Assembly (NCBI GenBank): GCA_012799755.1
Contig: JAAZKQ010000040.1
Location: 1 to 8,076, forward strand
Length of the DNA stretch: 8,076 nucleotides
Reading direction: 5' to 3'
Origin: Lentisphaerota bacterium
GTDB taxonomy: Bacteria > Verrucomicrobiota > Lentisphaeria > Oligosphaerales > Oligosphaeraceae
This document shows, in pieces, positions 1 to 7,282 of this stretch. The notes under the pieces are model-generated. The model did not search any database. It worked only from the letters and a program-made list of their open reading frames with translations, and was not told the origin of the DNA. Made by a program: the position numbers and the translations under genes. How positions within the stretch are numbered: position 1 is the stretch's first letter; each line of letters begins with the position of its first letter.

Positions 1-84
1 ATCGTATCTACTTTACGGCTAAAGAAAGGCTGATAAAACCCTTGCGACAGGCAAAAAGTACCTCGTGCCCCTTTTCGGATGATA

Positions 85-120
85 CCGCCCTAATCTGCGA
101 CAATCTGCGGAATCTGCGGA
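85..120. repeat. Phased intergenic repeat, three AATCTGCG copies
   Basis: Downstream of the last gene of the ABC operon, the octamer AATCTGCG occurs at 92-99, 102-109 and 111-118, a spacing of 10 then 9 bp, about one helical turn. It is preceded by CCGCCCTAATC at 85-95, which recurs exactly at 7379-7389. Related arrays lie at 7379-7413 and 7466-7493, all between genes. Read on the other strand the unit is CGCAGATT. The remainder of 1-134 shows no convincing gene and no clear stem plus T-tract terminator for the operon. Confidence 0.7.
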
Positions 121-134
121 TACTCTCCCGCGCT

Positions 135-983
135 CTAGCCTTTCACGCTGCCGAGCATAATGCCTTTGACCAGATGCTTCTGCATGAAAACGAAGATGAT
201 AATCATGGGCAGTACGCTCATGGTGACGGCGGCCATCAGCAGGTTGGTCTGCTGGCCCTGGGTAGATTGGAAGGCCAGCATACCGATGGGCAGGGTATAC
301 TTGTCCGGACTCTTCATCATCACCAGCGGCCAGAACATGGAATTGTAGTTGCCGATGAAAGTGAAGATGGTCAGCGTGATCATCGCCGGTCGCGCCAGGG
401 GCAGGATAATCTCCCAATAAAGCTGCCATTTGGAGGCGCCGTCAATCTCGGCGGCCTCATCCAGCGACCTCGGGATATTCATCATGAACTGCCGCATCAG
501 GAAGGTGCCGAAGGCCGAAAAGGCCGAAGGAATGATCAGCCCCAGGTAGGAATCCACCAGGCCGAGGCGGATCATGTTCTGGTAGTTGGGAATCATCATC
601 ACCAGACCGGGCAGCATCATCGTTGACAAATACATGAAGAAGATCCGGTCGCGGCCCTTCCATTGCAAACGCGAAAAGCTGAAGGCCGCCAGGCTGCTGG
701 TGAAGACTTGCAGGAAGGTCACCCACGACGCCACGAAAATCGAATTCCAGTACCAGCGGCCGAATTCAATGCCGCGCATGCGAAAGACGTCGGGATAATT
801 CCGCCACTGCCAGACCGTCGGCAGCCAGCTGTCGAACTCGACTTCCTCCAGCAGCTTGAGACTGGTGAGGATCACCCAGGTGAAGGGCAAAATCATCAGC
901 AGCGCGAGCAGAGAGAGTCCGATATGCAGGAGCATCGTCCGCGTCAAGCGCGCGCCGGTGGAATTTTTTATCTTGATCGCCAT
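135..983 (-). CDS. Sugar ABC transporter permease, MalG type
   Basis: Inner-membrane subunit of a binding-protein-dependent carbohydrate importer (MalG/BPD_transp_1 family), 282 aa, the usual length for the family. About six hydrophobic segments are visible, beginning with one at about residues 20-40. The cytoplasmic EAA loop that docks on the ATPase is intact at about residues 176-198 (EAAEIDGAS, then ILPLARP). The C-terminus ends in the family-typical KGIMLGSVKG. Two ATGs lie six bases apart, at 989 and 983. I prefer 983 because the Shine-Dalgarno AGAGG sits 8 nt before it but only 2 nt before the upstream one. The gene starts about 17 nt after the stop of the MalF-type partner, so the two are surely cotranscribed. 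It is the last gene of the operon and ends in TAG. Substrate cannot be read from the sequence; an oligosaccharide or monosaccharide is inferred from family and from the divergent hydrolase. Confidence 0.93.
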   Translation of the reverse strand: MAIKIKNSTGARLTRTMLLHIGLSLLALLMILPFTWVILTSLKLLEEVEFDSWLPTVWQWRNYPDVFRMRGIEFGRWYWNSIFVASWVTFLQVFTSSLAAFSFSRLQWKGRDRIFFMYLSTMMLPGLVMMIPNYQNMIRLGLVDSYLGLIIPSAFSAFGTFLMRQFMMNIPRSLDEAAEIDGASKWQLYWEIILPLARPAMITLTIFTFIGNYNSMFWPLVMMKSPDKYTLPIGMLAFQSTQGQQTNLLMAAVTMSVLPMIIIFVFMQKHLVKGIMLGSVKG

Positions 984-990
984 CGTCATG

Positions 991-997
991 CCCTCTT
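991..997 (-). promoter_or_regulatory. Ribosome binding site of the MalG-type permease
   Basis: On the minus strand this reads AAGAGGG. The AGAGG core leaves 8 nt to the ATG at 983 and only 2 nt to the ATG at 989, which argues for the downstream start. Confidence 0.6.
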
Positions 998-1000
998 GGG

Positions 1001-2485
1001 TTAATCGTTGGTGTAGCGGTTGCCGAATTTCCAGTTGAACATCGTCACCACAAACATCAGCAGGAAGAGCAGCCAGGCGACCGCGGAGGCATAGCCGAGG
1101 CAGCCGGTGGCGAAGCCCTGGGTGTAGATGTAATAGGAGAGGGTGGTGGTGGCGCCGGCGGGGCCGCCGTTGGTCATGACACGGGCCATTTCAAAGCCGC
1201 CCTGGATGCCGCCGATGATGGCCATGACCATGATGAAGAAGGTCACATTGGCCAGCTGCGGCCAGGTCACATGCCAGAAACGCTGCCAACGCGAGGCACC
1301 GTCAATGTCCGCCGCCTCATAGAGGTCCTGCGGCACGCCGGCCAGACCGGCCAGATACAGCAGCATGTTGTTGGAACCCACTGCCGACCAGAAGCCCATG
1401 AAGATGATGGAAGGCTTCGCCCAGTAGTAGTCCGCGATCCACTTCGGCAGCGGCAGGCCTCCCGGCTGCGCCACCAGCTCGGGCAGCAGCCACACCACAT
1501 TGGCCAGGCCGATCAACGCGAAGCCGATGACCATCGCCGTGCCATCCACGATGGTTGAATCGCCAATCTTGTAATCAAGCACGCAATCGTAAATGCGCTT
1601 GATGCCGAAGATATGCCACGCGAACCACAGCCAGCCGAGCGCCAGCAGCAGCGGCATGGCCACCCGCACCCACGACGCATCCACCCACAGCATGGTTAAC
1701 GCCGGCGGCAGCGACAGCACCACCATGCCCAGCAGCGCAGACACGTGGCCGCACTCGCCATCCTCCCAGCGACGCATCTTGCGGAAGACCATGGCCAGGT
1801 AAAGCGCCATCATCAGCACCAGCAGCACCGTCGCAATGCCGTCAATGAAGGGCAGGAGCGACTCCGCCACGGGCGTCAGGGCCGCAAACAGGGGCCGCAG
1901 CGCGTTGTTAATCGGGCCATTCTCCGGCGCGTAGAGTTTCCTCCAGAGAATGAAGGTGGCGACGCCGGAGGTGAAATGGGGAAAGTAAAACAGCGTGCGG
2001 TACACCGTGCGACCGCCGATGCTGCCAAGGCAAAAGATGGACCCGAAAAGCGACGCCATCAGCATGGTCATGGCGGTGGCGCCCATGCCTGCCAAGGTCA
2101 GAATCACGCAGCCGCTGAGCATGACCGCAGTGATCACCGTCAGCCCCCAGAAGCGCCGCGTGCCGCGAATTTCCAGGCTGAGCAGCAGGGCCGAGCCCAG
2201 ACTGGCAGCGACGCCGAAAGGAATGCCGATCATCAAAAAGAAGGTGTTTCCCAGGTAGCGACCAAAATCCGGGTCCGAAAACAACTGGGCGAAATTCCGG
2301 AAGCCGACGAAGCGTATCGGCTCCGAGCGGAAGTAGTTGTGCATTTCGAGATTCCAGTCGGTGAAGGCCATGTAGATGCTCATCAGCAGCGGTAGCATGG
2401 TAAAGGCCAGGAAGCCCAGGAGATTGGGCAGGAGGAAGGCCATGCCGGTGCAGATGTTTTTGATTTGCCGTTTGTTGCTTGTCAT
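1001..2485 (-). CDS. Enlarged sugar ABC transporter permease, MalF type
   Basis: Partner permease of the importer, 494 aa against about 290-310 aa for ordinary MalF/UgpA-type subunits of such operons. Canonical parts are all recognisable: the first membrane segment at about 15-40, the N-F-x-x-L-F-x-D-P segment at about 64-73, the RTLFYFPHFTSGVA region at about 163-176, WRKLYAPENGPIN at about 181-193, the EAA loop at about 390-411 (EAADIDGASRW), and the MTNGGPAGATTTLSYYIY segment at about 437-454. Two stretches do not belong to the family core: about residues 109-157 (two hydrophobic segments) and about 197-345 (about four hydrophobic segments with a charged loop KMRRWEDGE). They would raise the predicted helix count from about six to about twelve. 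The start ATG lies 2 nt after the stop of the binding-protein gene, with GGGAG 10 nt upstream, which suggests translational coupling. The frame is clean across both insertions, so this looks like a functional variant rather than a broken gene. Confidence 0.9.
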   Translation of the reverse strand: MTSNKRQIKNICTGMAFLLPNLLGFLAFTMLPLLMSIYMAFTDWNLEMHNYFRSEPIRFVGFRNFAQLFSDPDFGRYLGNTFFLMIGIPFGVAASLGSALLLSLEIRGTRRFWGLTVITAVMLSGCVILTLAGMGATAMTMLMASLFGSIFCLGSIGGRTVYRTLFYFPHFTSGVATFILWRKLYAPENGPINNALRPLFAALTPVAESLLPFIDGIATVLLVLMMALYLAMVFRKMRRWEDGECGHVSALLGMVVLSLPPALTMLWVDASWVRVAMPLLLALGWLWFAWHIFGIKRIYDCVLDYKIGDSTIVDGTAMVIGFALIGLANVVWLLPELVAQPGGLPLPKWIADYYWAKPSIIFMGFWSAVGSNNMLLYLAGLAGVPQDLYEAADIDGASRWQRFWHVTWPQLANVTFFIMVMAIIGGIQGGFEMARVMTNGGPAGATTTLSYYIYTQGFATGCLGYASAVAWLLFLLMFVVTMFNWKFGNRYTND

Positions 2486-2487
2486 GC

Positions 2488-3591
2488 TTATCGCGCTCCC
2501 GCCGTCGTCGTTTCGGCCAGCATGCCCATTTCGCGATAGTAGCGAATATGGAATGGATTGCTGATCCAGGCAAGGGGTATTTTCTTTCCCGCGGCCTTGT
2601 ACTCGTCAATACGCGCCTGTACCGCTCTCTGTTCTTCCCAGATGGCGCGGAGCGATGGATTGGCCTCGCAAGCCGTGTCTATTTCGAGGTTATAGCGGTA
2701 TTCCACGTACTCGGCGCTCTCCTCGGCGCTCTTGCGGTTGTTGAAATACTCACTGATGCTATTGCCCAGCCAGTTGGGAGTGCCGGCCTTGAGGTAGCGC
2801 GGGCGGGACTCCGGGACGGCGATGCTCTGCGCCCAGCCAATCTCCAGCTCGTGAGTAATGCCCTCGCGCGGATACTTGAACTTGAGCTGCTTGAGGTCTT
2901 CTTCGACAATGTGGGGATTGGGCGGCAGGCCATCGGCGAAATCAATGATGTACTTGTTGTATTCGTAGCTGGCCAAGTAGCGCAGGAACATATCAACCAG
3001 CTCCGGTGACTTGGTCCGCCCGTAGGGCATGGCCGCGCGCACCGTGATCAACAAATTCTTGAAGTCGTACATGGGCAGCTGGCTCAGCGAGAAGGTCACT
3101 TGTCGTTCAAACTCGCGGAAGCGGATCAGGCCATAGCGCCCCGTCACAATCATCGCATAGCGTCCCTGCAGAAAGTTGGAGAAATTGGCTCCGCCATAGC
3201 CCGTCGCCTCGACATTCATGGAGGCGACATCCGCCGCGTTGGGCGCGATGCGGTCTTCGTAGGTCCACTTGTAGAGCAGCTTGAAGACCTTCACCAGTTC
3301 GGGGGTGTTGGCGACCGAACGCGTCATCGTTTCGTTGTAGACGTCCTTGCCCATGCTGCGCAAAATGGGTATCGCGAAGCTGCTGGACTCCACCGACGGC
3401 ACAAAAAAGCACAGCTGCCGACGGCTGCCCTCGTTGGCGAGCTTGACAAAGCGCTTGCCCAGCTCTTCAAATTCCTCCGGCGTCCACTCCTGCGGCGGCA
3501 GAGGCAAATCGTACTTCTTGAAGGTGTCCACGTTCACCCACAGCGCCGGCACGGCGCCATTGCAGGGATAGGCATATTGGCGGCCTGCCAA
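2488..3591 (-). CDS. Sugar-binding protein, C-terminal fragment
   Basis: An open frame of 367 codons from a TTG at 3591, encoding most of the second lobe and the hinge of the binding protein. It contains GRQYAYPCN near its start, then WVNVDTFKKYDLPLPP and EWTPEEFEELGKRF, the segment that follows the ligand-binding strand in MalE-like receptors. It also carries the GGANFSNFLQGRYAMIVTGR region typical of the family, and a charged helical tail. No signal peptide is encoded, so this piece alone could not be exported. A restart is conceivable: GAGGT lies 11 nt upstream of the TTG, in the gap between the two stops and this codon. The fragment ends in TAA 2 nt before the ATG of the MalF-type permease, so ribosomes translating it would help translate the permease even if the binding protein is dead. 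Confidence 0.7.
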   Translation of the reverse strand: MAGRQYAYPCNGAVPALWVNVDTFKKYDLPLPPQEWTPEEFEELGKRFVKLANEGSRRQLCFFVPSVESSSFAIPILRSMGKDVYNETMTRSVANTPELVKVFKLLYKWTYEDRIAPNAADVASMNVEATGYGGANFSNFLQGRYAMIVTGRYGLIRFREFERQVTFSLSQLPMYDFKNLLITVRAAMPYGRTKSPELVDMFLRYLASYEYNKYIIDFADGLPPNPHIVEEDLKQLKFKYPREGITHELEIGWAQSIAVPESRPRYLKAGTPNWLGNSISEYFNNRKSAEESAEYVEYRYNLEIDTACEANPSLRAIWEEQRAVQARIDEYKAAGKKIPLAWISNPFHIRYYREMGMLAETTTAGAR

Positions 3592-3612
3592 TGACAGCTG
3601 CTACCTCATGCC

Positions 3613-3987
3613 TTAGGTCGTGTCCAGGCCGTAGCCATTGCGATTGGCCTGCTCAGTAATATCCACACCGACGCCCATGGCCGCATAGTCCCTCACCGCG
3701 TAGCAATCAAAGATATCCCCGGCCATGCCCGAAACGGCCTGAATCAGGGTGCTTTGATTGGACGCCGTGTCCAGCACCAGCTGCCCCCGCGGCGAGCCGT
3801 CCGGCTTGACCACACCGTTCTTTTGCAAAAACTTGTGGTACATGTCAATCTGCTCATAGCGTTGTGGATTGGGATCGGACTTCCAGGAGATCACCGGCAC
3901 ATCCGTGCGTTGGCTCGCGCTGGTCAGGTAGGTATAGACTGACGCGGCGATCAATATCGTCAGCAAAAAAACAAATAGTTTTTTCAT
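3613..3987 (-). CDS. Sugar-binding protein, N-terminal fragment with signal sequence
   Basis: 124 codons from ATG at 3987 to the premature TAA. Residues 1-24 form a signal sequence (MKKLFVF, then a hydrophobic LLTILIAASV core). No lipobox cysteine is visible, so export as a soluble periplasmic protein or an uncleaved anchor is more likely than a lipoprotein. VPVISWKSDPNPQRYEQID begins the mature protein and is the first strand and helix of lobe one. The fragment stops before the ligand-binding cleft is complete, so alone it should not bind sugar. The start is chosen because the signal sequence begins there. The Shine-Dalgarno is poor (AGCAAAGCC before ATG). Confidence 0.7.
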   Translation of the reverse strand: MKKLFVFLLTILIAASVYTYLTSASQRTDVPVISWKSDPNPQRYEQIDMYHKFLQKNGVVKPDGSPRGQLVLDTASNQSTLIQAVSGMAGDIFDCYAVRDYAAMGVGVDITEQANRNGYGLDTT

Positions 3988-4060
3988 GGCTTTGCTGGGC
4001 TGTCTGGGCTTGTCATCGTGTACGGCTTGGTAAACACTCCAGGCGAAATCGGCGGTGAAG

Positions 4061-4070
4061 CGCCCTAATC
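4061..4070. repeat. Shared intergenic decamer CGCCCTAATC
   Basis: An exact copy of the decamer also found at 86-95 and 7380-7389. All three copies are in the same orientation and outside genes. Here it is solitary, not followed by the phased TCKGCG units seen at the other two places. Confidence 0.5.
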
Positions 4071-4123
4071 TACATCACCAATGCCCGTTTTGACGAGCGG
4101 CCTGGCTCATTTTGCTTTCTTGC

Positions 4124-4156
4124 CGCCGCACGCAAGCGTGCGGCCACGGGACGGCG
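4124..4156. repeat. 33-bp hairpin repeat, copy 1
   Basis: Identical over 33 bp to 7283-7315 in the same orientation. It contains a perfect 9-bp inverted repeat, GCCGCACGC (4125-4133) and GCGTGCGGC (4136-4144) around AA, followed by the tail CACGGGACGGCG. The ends CGCCG and CGGCG are also complementary. No T tract follows on either strand, so it is not a standard terminator. It may belong to a dispersed REP-like family. Confidence 0.85.
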
Positions 4157-4292
4157 CCTTCGCGTGAGGCAAAGGCACAGGCCCGCTTGCGCACAATTTT
4201 CTCCGTCCACACGGCCTTTTCAACGAATCGCGTTATTGTACTGCTTATTCTTGTTGTGGCCACGGCGCGCCGGACCTTTCACCTCAAACACA

Positions 4293-4298
4293 GAGGAG
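4293..4298 (+). promoter_or_regulatory. Ribosome binding site fixing the hydrolase start
   Basis: GAGGAG lies 8 nt before the ATG at 4307. It decides against the longer in-frame reading that opens at 4112, because that reading would run through the 33-bp repeat and put 65 residues ahead of the signal peptide. Confidence 0.85.
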
Positions 4299-4306
4299 TA
4301 AGCATC

Positions 4307-7249
4307 ATGAGACCTTTGACTGTTGCCGTTCTTGCCAGCGTTCTCAGCCTCGCCGCCCTGACTGCCGCGCCGTTGCCGCAGAGCTTCCCGACTCACGCAG
4401 AGCTGCGCAAACCCGAACGCTGGAGGAAAAACTGCTCCGGCACAATGACCATCGCTTTTGACGACGACGAACAGGCGCTGGCCTTCGCCGTGGAATTCCC
4501 ACCCCAGGCGAACCACTGGGTCTATCCCGAGTTCACGCTCCATGATGACGAAACCCTCTACGGCGCCGACGCCATCAGCTTCGAGCTTAAAATCCCCCCA
4601 CGGGACGATTATCAGGGCATCGCTCACGCCAATGTCGTGCTCACCGGCGAGCAGCGTTACCAGGCGCCCGAGCCCGGCGAGTGGCATGACATCACCGTAA
4701 AGCTGCCCGGGGCCGCCGACAAAGAGCGGGAAGAGGCCACGTTTTTCCGCCTTGGCATGAATCCCAAACACGCCAGCCATCGTTTCTTCGTACGCAATAT
4801 CCGCTTTCACGGCACGCCGCAGCAGCGCTACATCGCACCGGCGCTGGCCACGGCTGCGCCCGGCACGGTTTGGCTTGAACAGGAAGAACCGACCTTCACG
4901 GTCAATATGCCGCTGGATAATCTCCGCTACGTCCTCAAGGACTGGCTCGGCGCCGTCCTCAAAGAAGACGCCTGGCCGGACAACGGCAGCAGTCCGCTGG
5001 TCTTTCCGCCCATGATGCCGGGTTACTACCTGCTTGAGACCAGCCATGACGATAACGTCAAGCAATTGGCACCCTACAGTTTCGTGGTGGTCATTGACCC
5101 GGCGCAGCGGTCAATGACCCACCGCAGCTTCTTCGGCATTGACTCGGCCCAGAGCTGGCTGGCGCGACGCGGGCACTTTGCCTGCCCTTGGTATGACGGC
5201 GACAGCTTCAAGCTGGTCAGCGAGCTGATCTACCGCGCCGGCGTACCCCATGTCCGCGAACGCCTGCGCTGGGCGCAGGTCAATCCCAGCCCGGGCGAAT
5301 ACAACTACAGCCATTATCTCTACAACGCCGAGCTGCTCCACGAACGCGGCATTCTGATCAGCGGCATGTTCCACGACGCACCGGCTTGGGCCGGGCGCAA
5401 GATCAAGTTGCCCCTGGACCTGCGGGAAGTGTACATCTTCTGCAAAAAAACCGCAGAGGTCTTTGGGGAGCGCATGGGCAACTGGGAATACTGGAATGAG
5501 CCGGACATTCTCTTCGCGCCTGAGCCCGTTTGGGACTACGCCGCCAGCATGAAGGCCGCCTACCTGGGCTTCAAGGCCGCACGGCCGGATATGCCCGTGA
5601 CGATCGGCGCACTTTGCCGTTCCCCGCGCAACGCCTATAACTACAGTCTCTTCGCCAACGATATCGCCAAGTACACCGACCTCATGAACTTACATACCTA
5701 CGAGCGCTTGGCCAGCTACCCGAAAATCTTTGCGGAAATGCGCCTGTTCATGGCCGAGCACGGCATCGCCGACCGGCCGCTGTGGCTCACGGAATGCGGC
5801 ACCAACGCCGAAGGGCACGCCACCGCCGACAGCAGTAAGAAGGGATTCAAAAAACATAGCCCTGAGCAGGAAATGATCGCTGCCGAATTCCAGCCCAAGG
5901 CACAGATTTTGCTGATGTTCGAGGGCGTCGCCCGCAACTACTTCTTTGTCTTCCCGCCCCACAATGAACGCGATGGGCGAAAGGACTGGGGCATCATGCG
6001 TCGCGATAGCACGGTCAAGCCGAGCTACGCCGCCTTCGCCACTATCACAGCGCAGCTCCTCGAAGCCACCCCCCTCGGCGAAATCAACACCAATGAGCAG
6101 ACCCGCGCCTTCCTGTTCCAGCAGCCCGATGATACGCAAACCCTCGTCTTCTGGAGCAAATCCGCCGTTGACAGCGGTGGCGGAGTCAGCATGGACGATC
6201 TTCACGCCGCCGATATCAGCCTGGCCCTCCCCGCCGGCAACTACGTCCTCACCGACATGGTCGGCGGCACCCAGGCCCTGAACGTAACCGGCAATGCCGA
6301 CGCCACGACGCTGCGCGCCACGCGCTTCCCACAATACCTCGCCGGTCTCCGCGGCCTCAAGGCTGACCTGCCGCCACACAAACCCGGTACGGCTCTGACC
6401 AACAACGCCGCTGCCGACGACGACCTCAGCGTCATCGTCCACCTTGAGCTCAATGCCGACGACATGGAAGTTGGCGACCTCAAGAGCGTGGCGCTCTTTC
6501 ACGGCAAGAGCGCCCGCGGCACCCTTACACTCTGGAACCTTGACCCCAAGCCCAAGAGTGGCCGCCTCCTGGTCAGCGGCGCGACCATCAGCGGCCTGCC
6601 GGAGACGATCAACATCGCCCCCATGGACAAGGTGCTTTTTGACGTCGTCGTCACGCCTGAACTGCCACCGGAGGGATTCAATACCTCACTGACCATCAGC
6701 GGCAGCTTCAACGGCAAGGCTATCAGCAGATTTCACCTGCCGGTGTTCCTTTTCGGCGACTTCCTCGCCAATTGCGACGAAGTCAAGCTCAACACCACCC
6801 GCCCGGAAAATTGGCAGCGAAAAGATTCCGGCACGAACTCAACCATGGTCTACGACGAAGCCGAACAGGCCATGCGCTTTGATGTCAGCTGGGAGAACCC
6901 CGACGTTGACCGCTGGTTCTATCCCGAACATGTCCTGGAATTGCCCGAAGAATCCTTTGCCGGCGCGTCTATGCTGACCTTTGAAGTCAAAAGCAGCCAA
7001 GACAAGTTGGAAAACGACTTCCGCTTGAGCTTTTTCGTGCTGCTGACCGGAGACCCCAAGGATCGCAGTAATGTCCACAACATTTCCTACCGGGCGCCCT
7101 TGCACGATTGGGAAACGCGCCGCGTGTCCCTCGACAGTACTCAAATACCGCTGTCCGAGGTCACGAGATTCCGTCTCGGCGCCAACCCCGTCGGCCAGCA
7201 ACTCAGCTACTGGATAAGAAACATCCGCCTGCTCAAACCGCGGCAATAA
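4307..7249 (+). CDS. Secreted multi-domain glycoside hydrolase, clan GH-A-like
   Basis: 980 aa, with an export signal at residues 1-21 (hydrophobic core, cleavage expected after LTAA). Domains in order: beta-sandwich module about 22-168; Ig-like linker domain about 177-265; (beta/alpha)8 barrel about 270-575; beta-sandwich about 580-690; Ig-like domain about 705-815; second beta-sandwich module about 818-980, homologous to the first. The barrel shows R-L-R-W-A-Q-V-N-P-S-P-G-E-Y, as in GH39/GH42-like enzymes, then W-E-Y-W-N-E-P with E398 as likely acid/base. It continues with L-H-T-Y-E (H463) and L-W-L-T-E-C-G with E496 as likely nucleophile. This supports a retaining glycosidase; the exact GH family and substrate cannot be named. 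The terminal modules resemble sugar-binding jelly rolls, so polysaccharide binding is inferred. It is transcribed away from the ABC importer, fitting a glycan-degradation and uptake locus. Flanking copies of the 33-bp repeat lie on both sides. No T-tract terminator is seen after its TAA. Confidence 0.88.
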   Translation: MRPLTVAVLASVLSLAALTAAPLPQSFPTHAELRKPERWRKNCSGTMTIAFDDDEQALAFAVEFPPQANHWVYPEFTLHDDETLYGADAISFELKIPPRDDYQGIAHANVVLTGEQRYQAPEPGEWHDITVKLPGAADKEREEATFFRLGMNPKHASHRFFVRNIRFHGTPQQRYIAPALATAAPGTVWLEQEEPTFTVNMPLDNLRYVLKDWLGAVLKEDAWPDNGSSPLVFPPMMPGYYLLETSHDDNVKQLAPYSFVVVIDPAQRSMTHRSFFGIDSAQSWLARRGHFACPWYDGDSFKLVSELIYRAGVPHVRERLRWAQVNPSPGEYNYSHYLYNAELLHERGILISGMFHDAPAWAGRKIKLPLDLREVYIFCKKTAEVFGERMGNWEYWNEPDILFAPEPVWDYAASMKAAYLGFKAARPDMPVTIGALCRSPRNAYNYSLFANDIAKYTDLMNLHTYERLASYPKIFAEMRLFMAEHGIADRPLWLTECGTNAEGHATADSSKKGFKKHSPEQEMIAAEFQPKAQILLMFEGVARNYFFVFPPHNERDGRKDWGIMRRDSTVKPSYAAFATITAQLLEATPLGEINTNEQTRAFLFQQPDDTQTLVFWSKSAVDSGGGVSMDDLHAADISLALPAGNYVLTDMVGGTQALNVTGNADATTLRATRFPQYLAGLRGLKADLPPHKPGTALTNNAAADDDLSVIVHLELNADDMEVGDLKSVALFHGKSARGTLTLWNLDPKPKSGRLLVSGATISGLPETINIAPMDKVLFDVVVTPELPPEGFNTSLTISGSFNGKAISRFHLPVFLFGDFLANCDEVKLNTTRPENWQRKDSGTNSTMVYDEAEQAMRFDVSWENPDVDRWFYPEHVLELPEESFAGASMLTFEVKSSQDKLENDFRLSFFVLLTGDPKDRSNVHNISYRAPLHDWETRRVSLDSTQIPLSEVTRFRLGANPVGQQLSYWIRNIRLLKPRQ

Positions 7250-7282
7250 TGCAGGGCGGGAGCGGGCGGCATGGCTCCACAA

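Larger units (their letters stand above)
2488..3987 (-). pseudogene. Extracellular sugar-binding protein gene, interrupted by two in-frame stops
   Basis: First gene of the importer operon: an ABC solute-binding protein (SBP_bac_1/MalE-like, periplasmic ligand receptor). As one frame it spans 500 codons, a normal size for this family. It is interrupted by TAA (3615-3613) and TAG (3603-3601), which read T-T-stop-G-M-R-stop-Q-L-S-L-A-G-R-Q-Y. The protein signature continues in the same frame on both sides: an N-terminal VPVISWKSDPNP strand and ...GYGLDTT before the stops, and the family-typical LSLAGRQYAYPCN after them. The stops are therefore inside one ancestral coding sequence, not between two genes. 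TAA could be one substitution from a Tyr codon and TAG one from Gln. A pair of compensating indels is also possible, since another frame is open across the gap (L-R-H-E-V-A-A-V-I-G). Either recent pseudogenisation, a sequencing or assembly error, or recoding could explain it. I favour the first two. Both permeases downstream remain intact, which hints that loss is recent or artefactual. Confidence 0.75.
3988..4306. other. Divergent intergenic region between transporter operon and hydrolase
   Basis: 319 bp separate the start codons of the binding-protein gene (leftward) and the glycoside hydrolase (rightward), so promoters for both must lie here or nearby. I could not identify a convincing -35/-10 pair or a regulator-type palindrome. 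What is present: CGCCCTAATC at 4061-4070, shared with the two other intergenic regions, a 33-bp hairpin repeat at 4124-4156, and an AT-richer stretch at about 4196-4258 that is the best place to look for the hydrolase promoter. Confidence 0.7.

Noticed and set aside
42..626. Plus-strand open frame opposite the MalG-type permease
   Set aside because: His/Gln/Arg-rich low-similarity translation lying antisense to a well-supported permease; a composition shadow of GC-rich DNA.
1745..2395. Plus-strand open frame of 216 codons opposite the MalF-type permease
   Set aside because: Translation is rich in His, Gln and Ala with no recognisable motif, antisense to a membrane protein whose frame is clearly real.
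3601..3615. Recoding of stop codons to Gln, Tyr or pyrrolysine
   Set aside because: Both TAA and TAG would need to be read through in the same gene. TAA (MalF-type permease, hydrolase) and TAG (MalG-type permease) both serve as ordinary stops in the neighbouring genes, so genetic-code change is not supported. Kept only as a minor option.
4112..4306. A longer start for the hydrolase, adding 65 residues
   Set aside because: It would read through the 33-bp intergenic repeat and place an Arg-rich stretch before a clear signal peptide. GAGGAG with 8-nt spacing before the ATG at 4307 is much better.
4220..5065. Minus-strand open frame of 281 codons over the hydrolase start
   Set aside because: Antisense to the signal peptide and first module, with no motif and no ribosome site, and it crosses the intergenic region.
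5690..6502. Minus-strand open frame of 270 codons inside the hydrolase gene
   Set aside because: It lies antisense to the catalytic domain and following sandwich domain. Its Gly/Val/Glu-rich sequence has no family motif.
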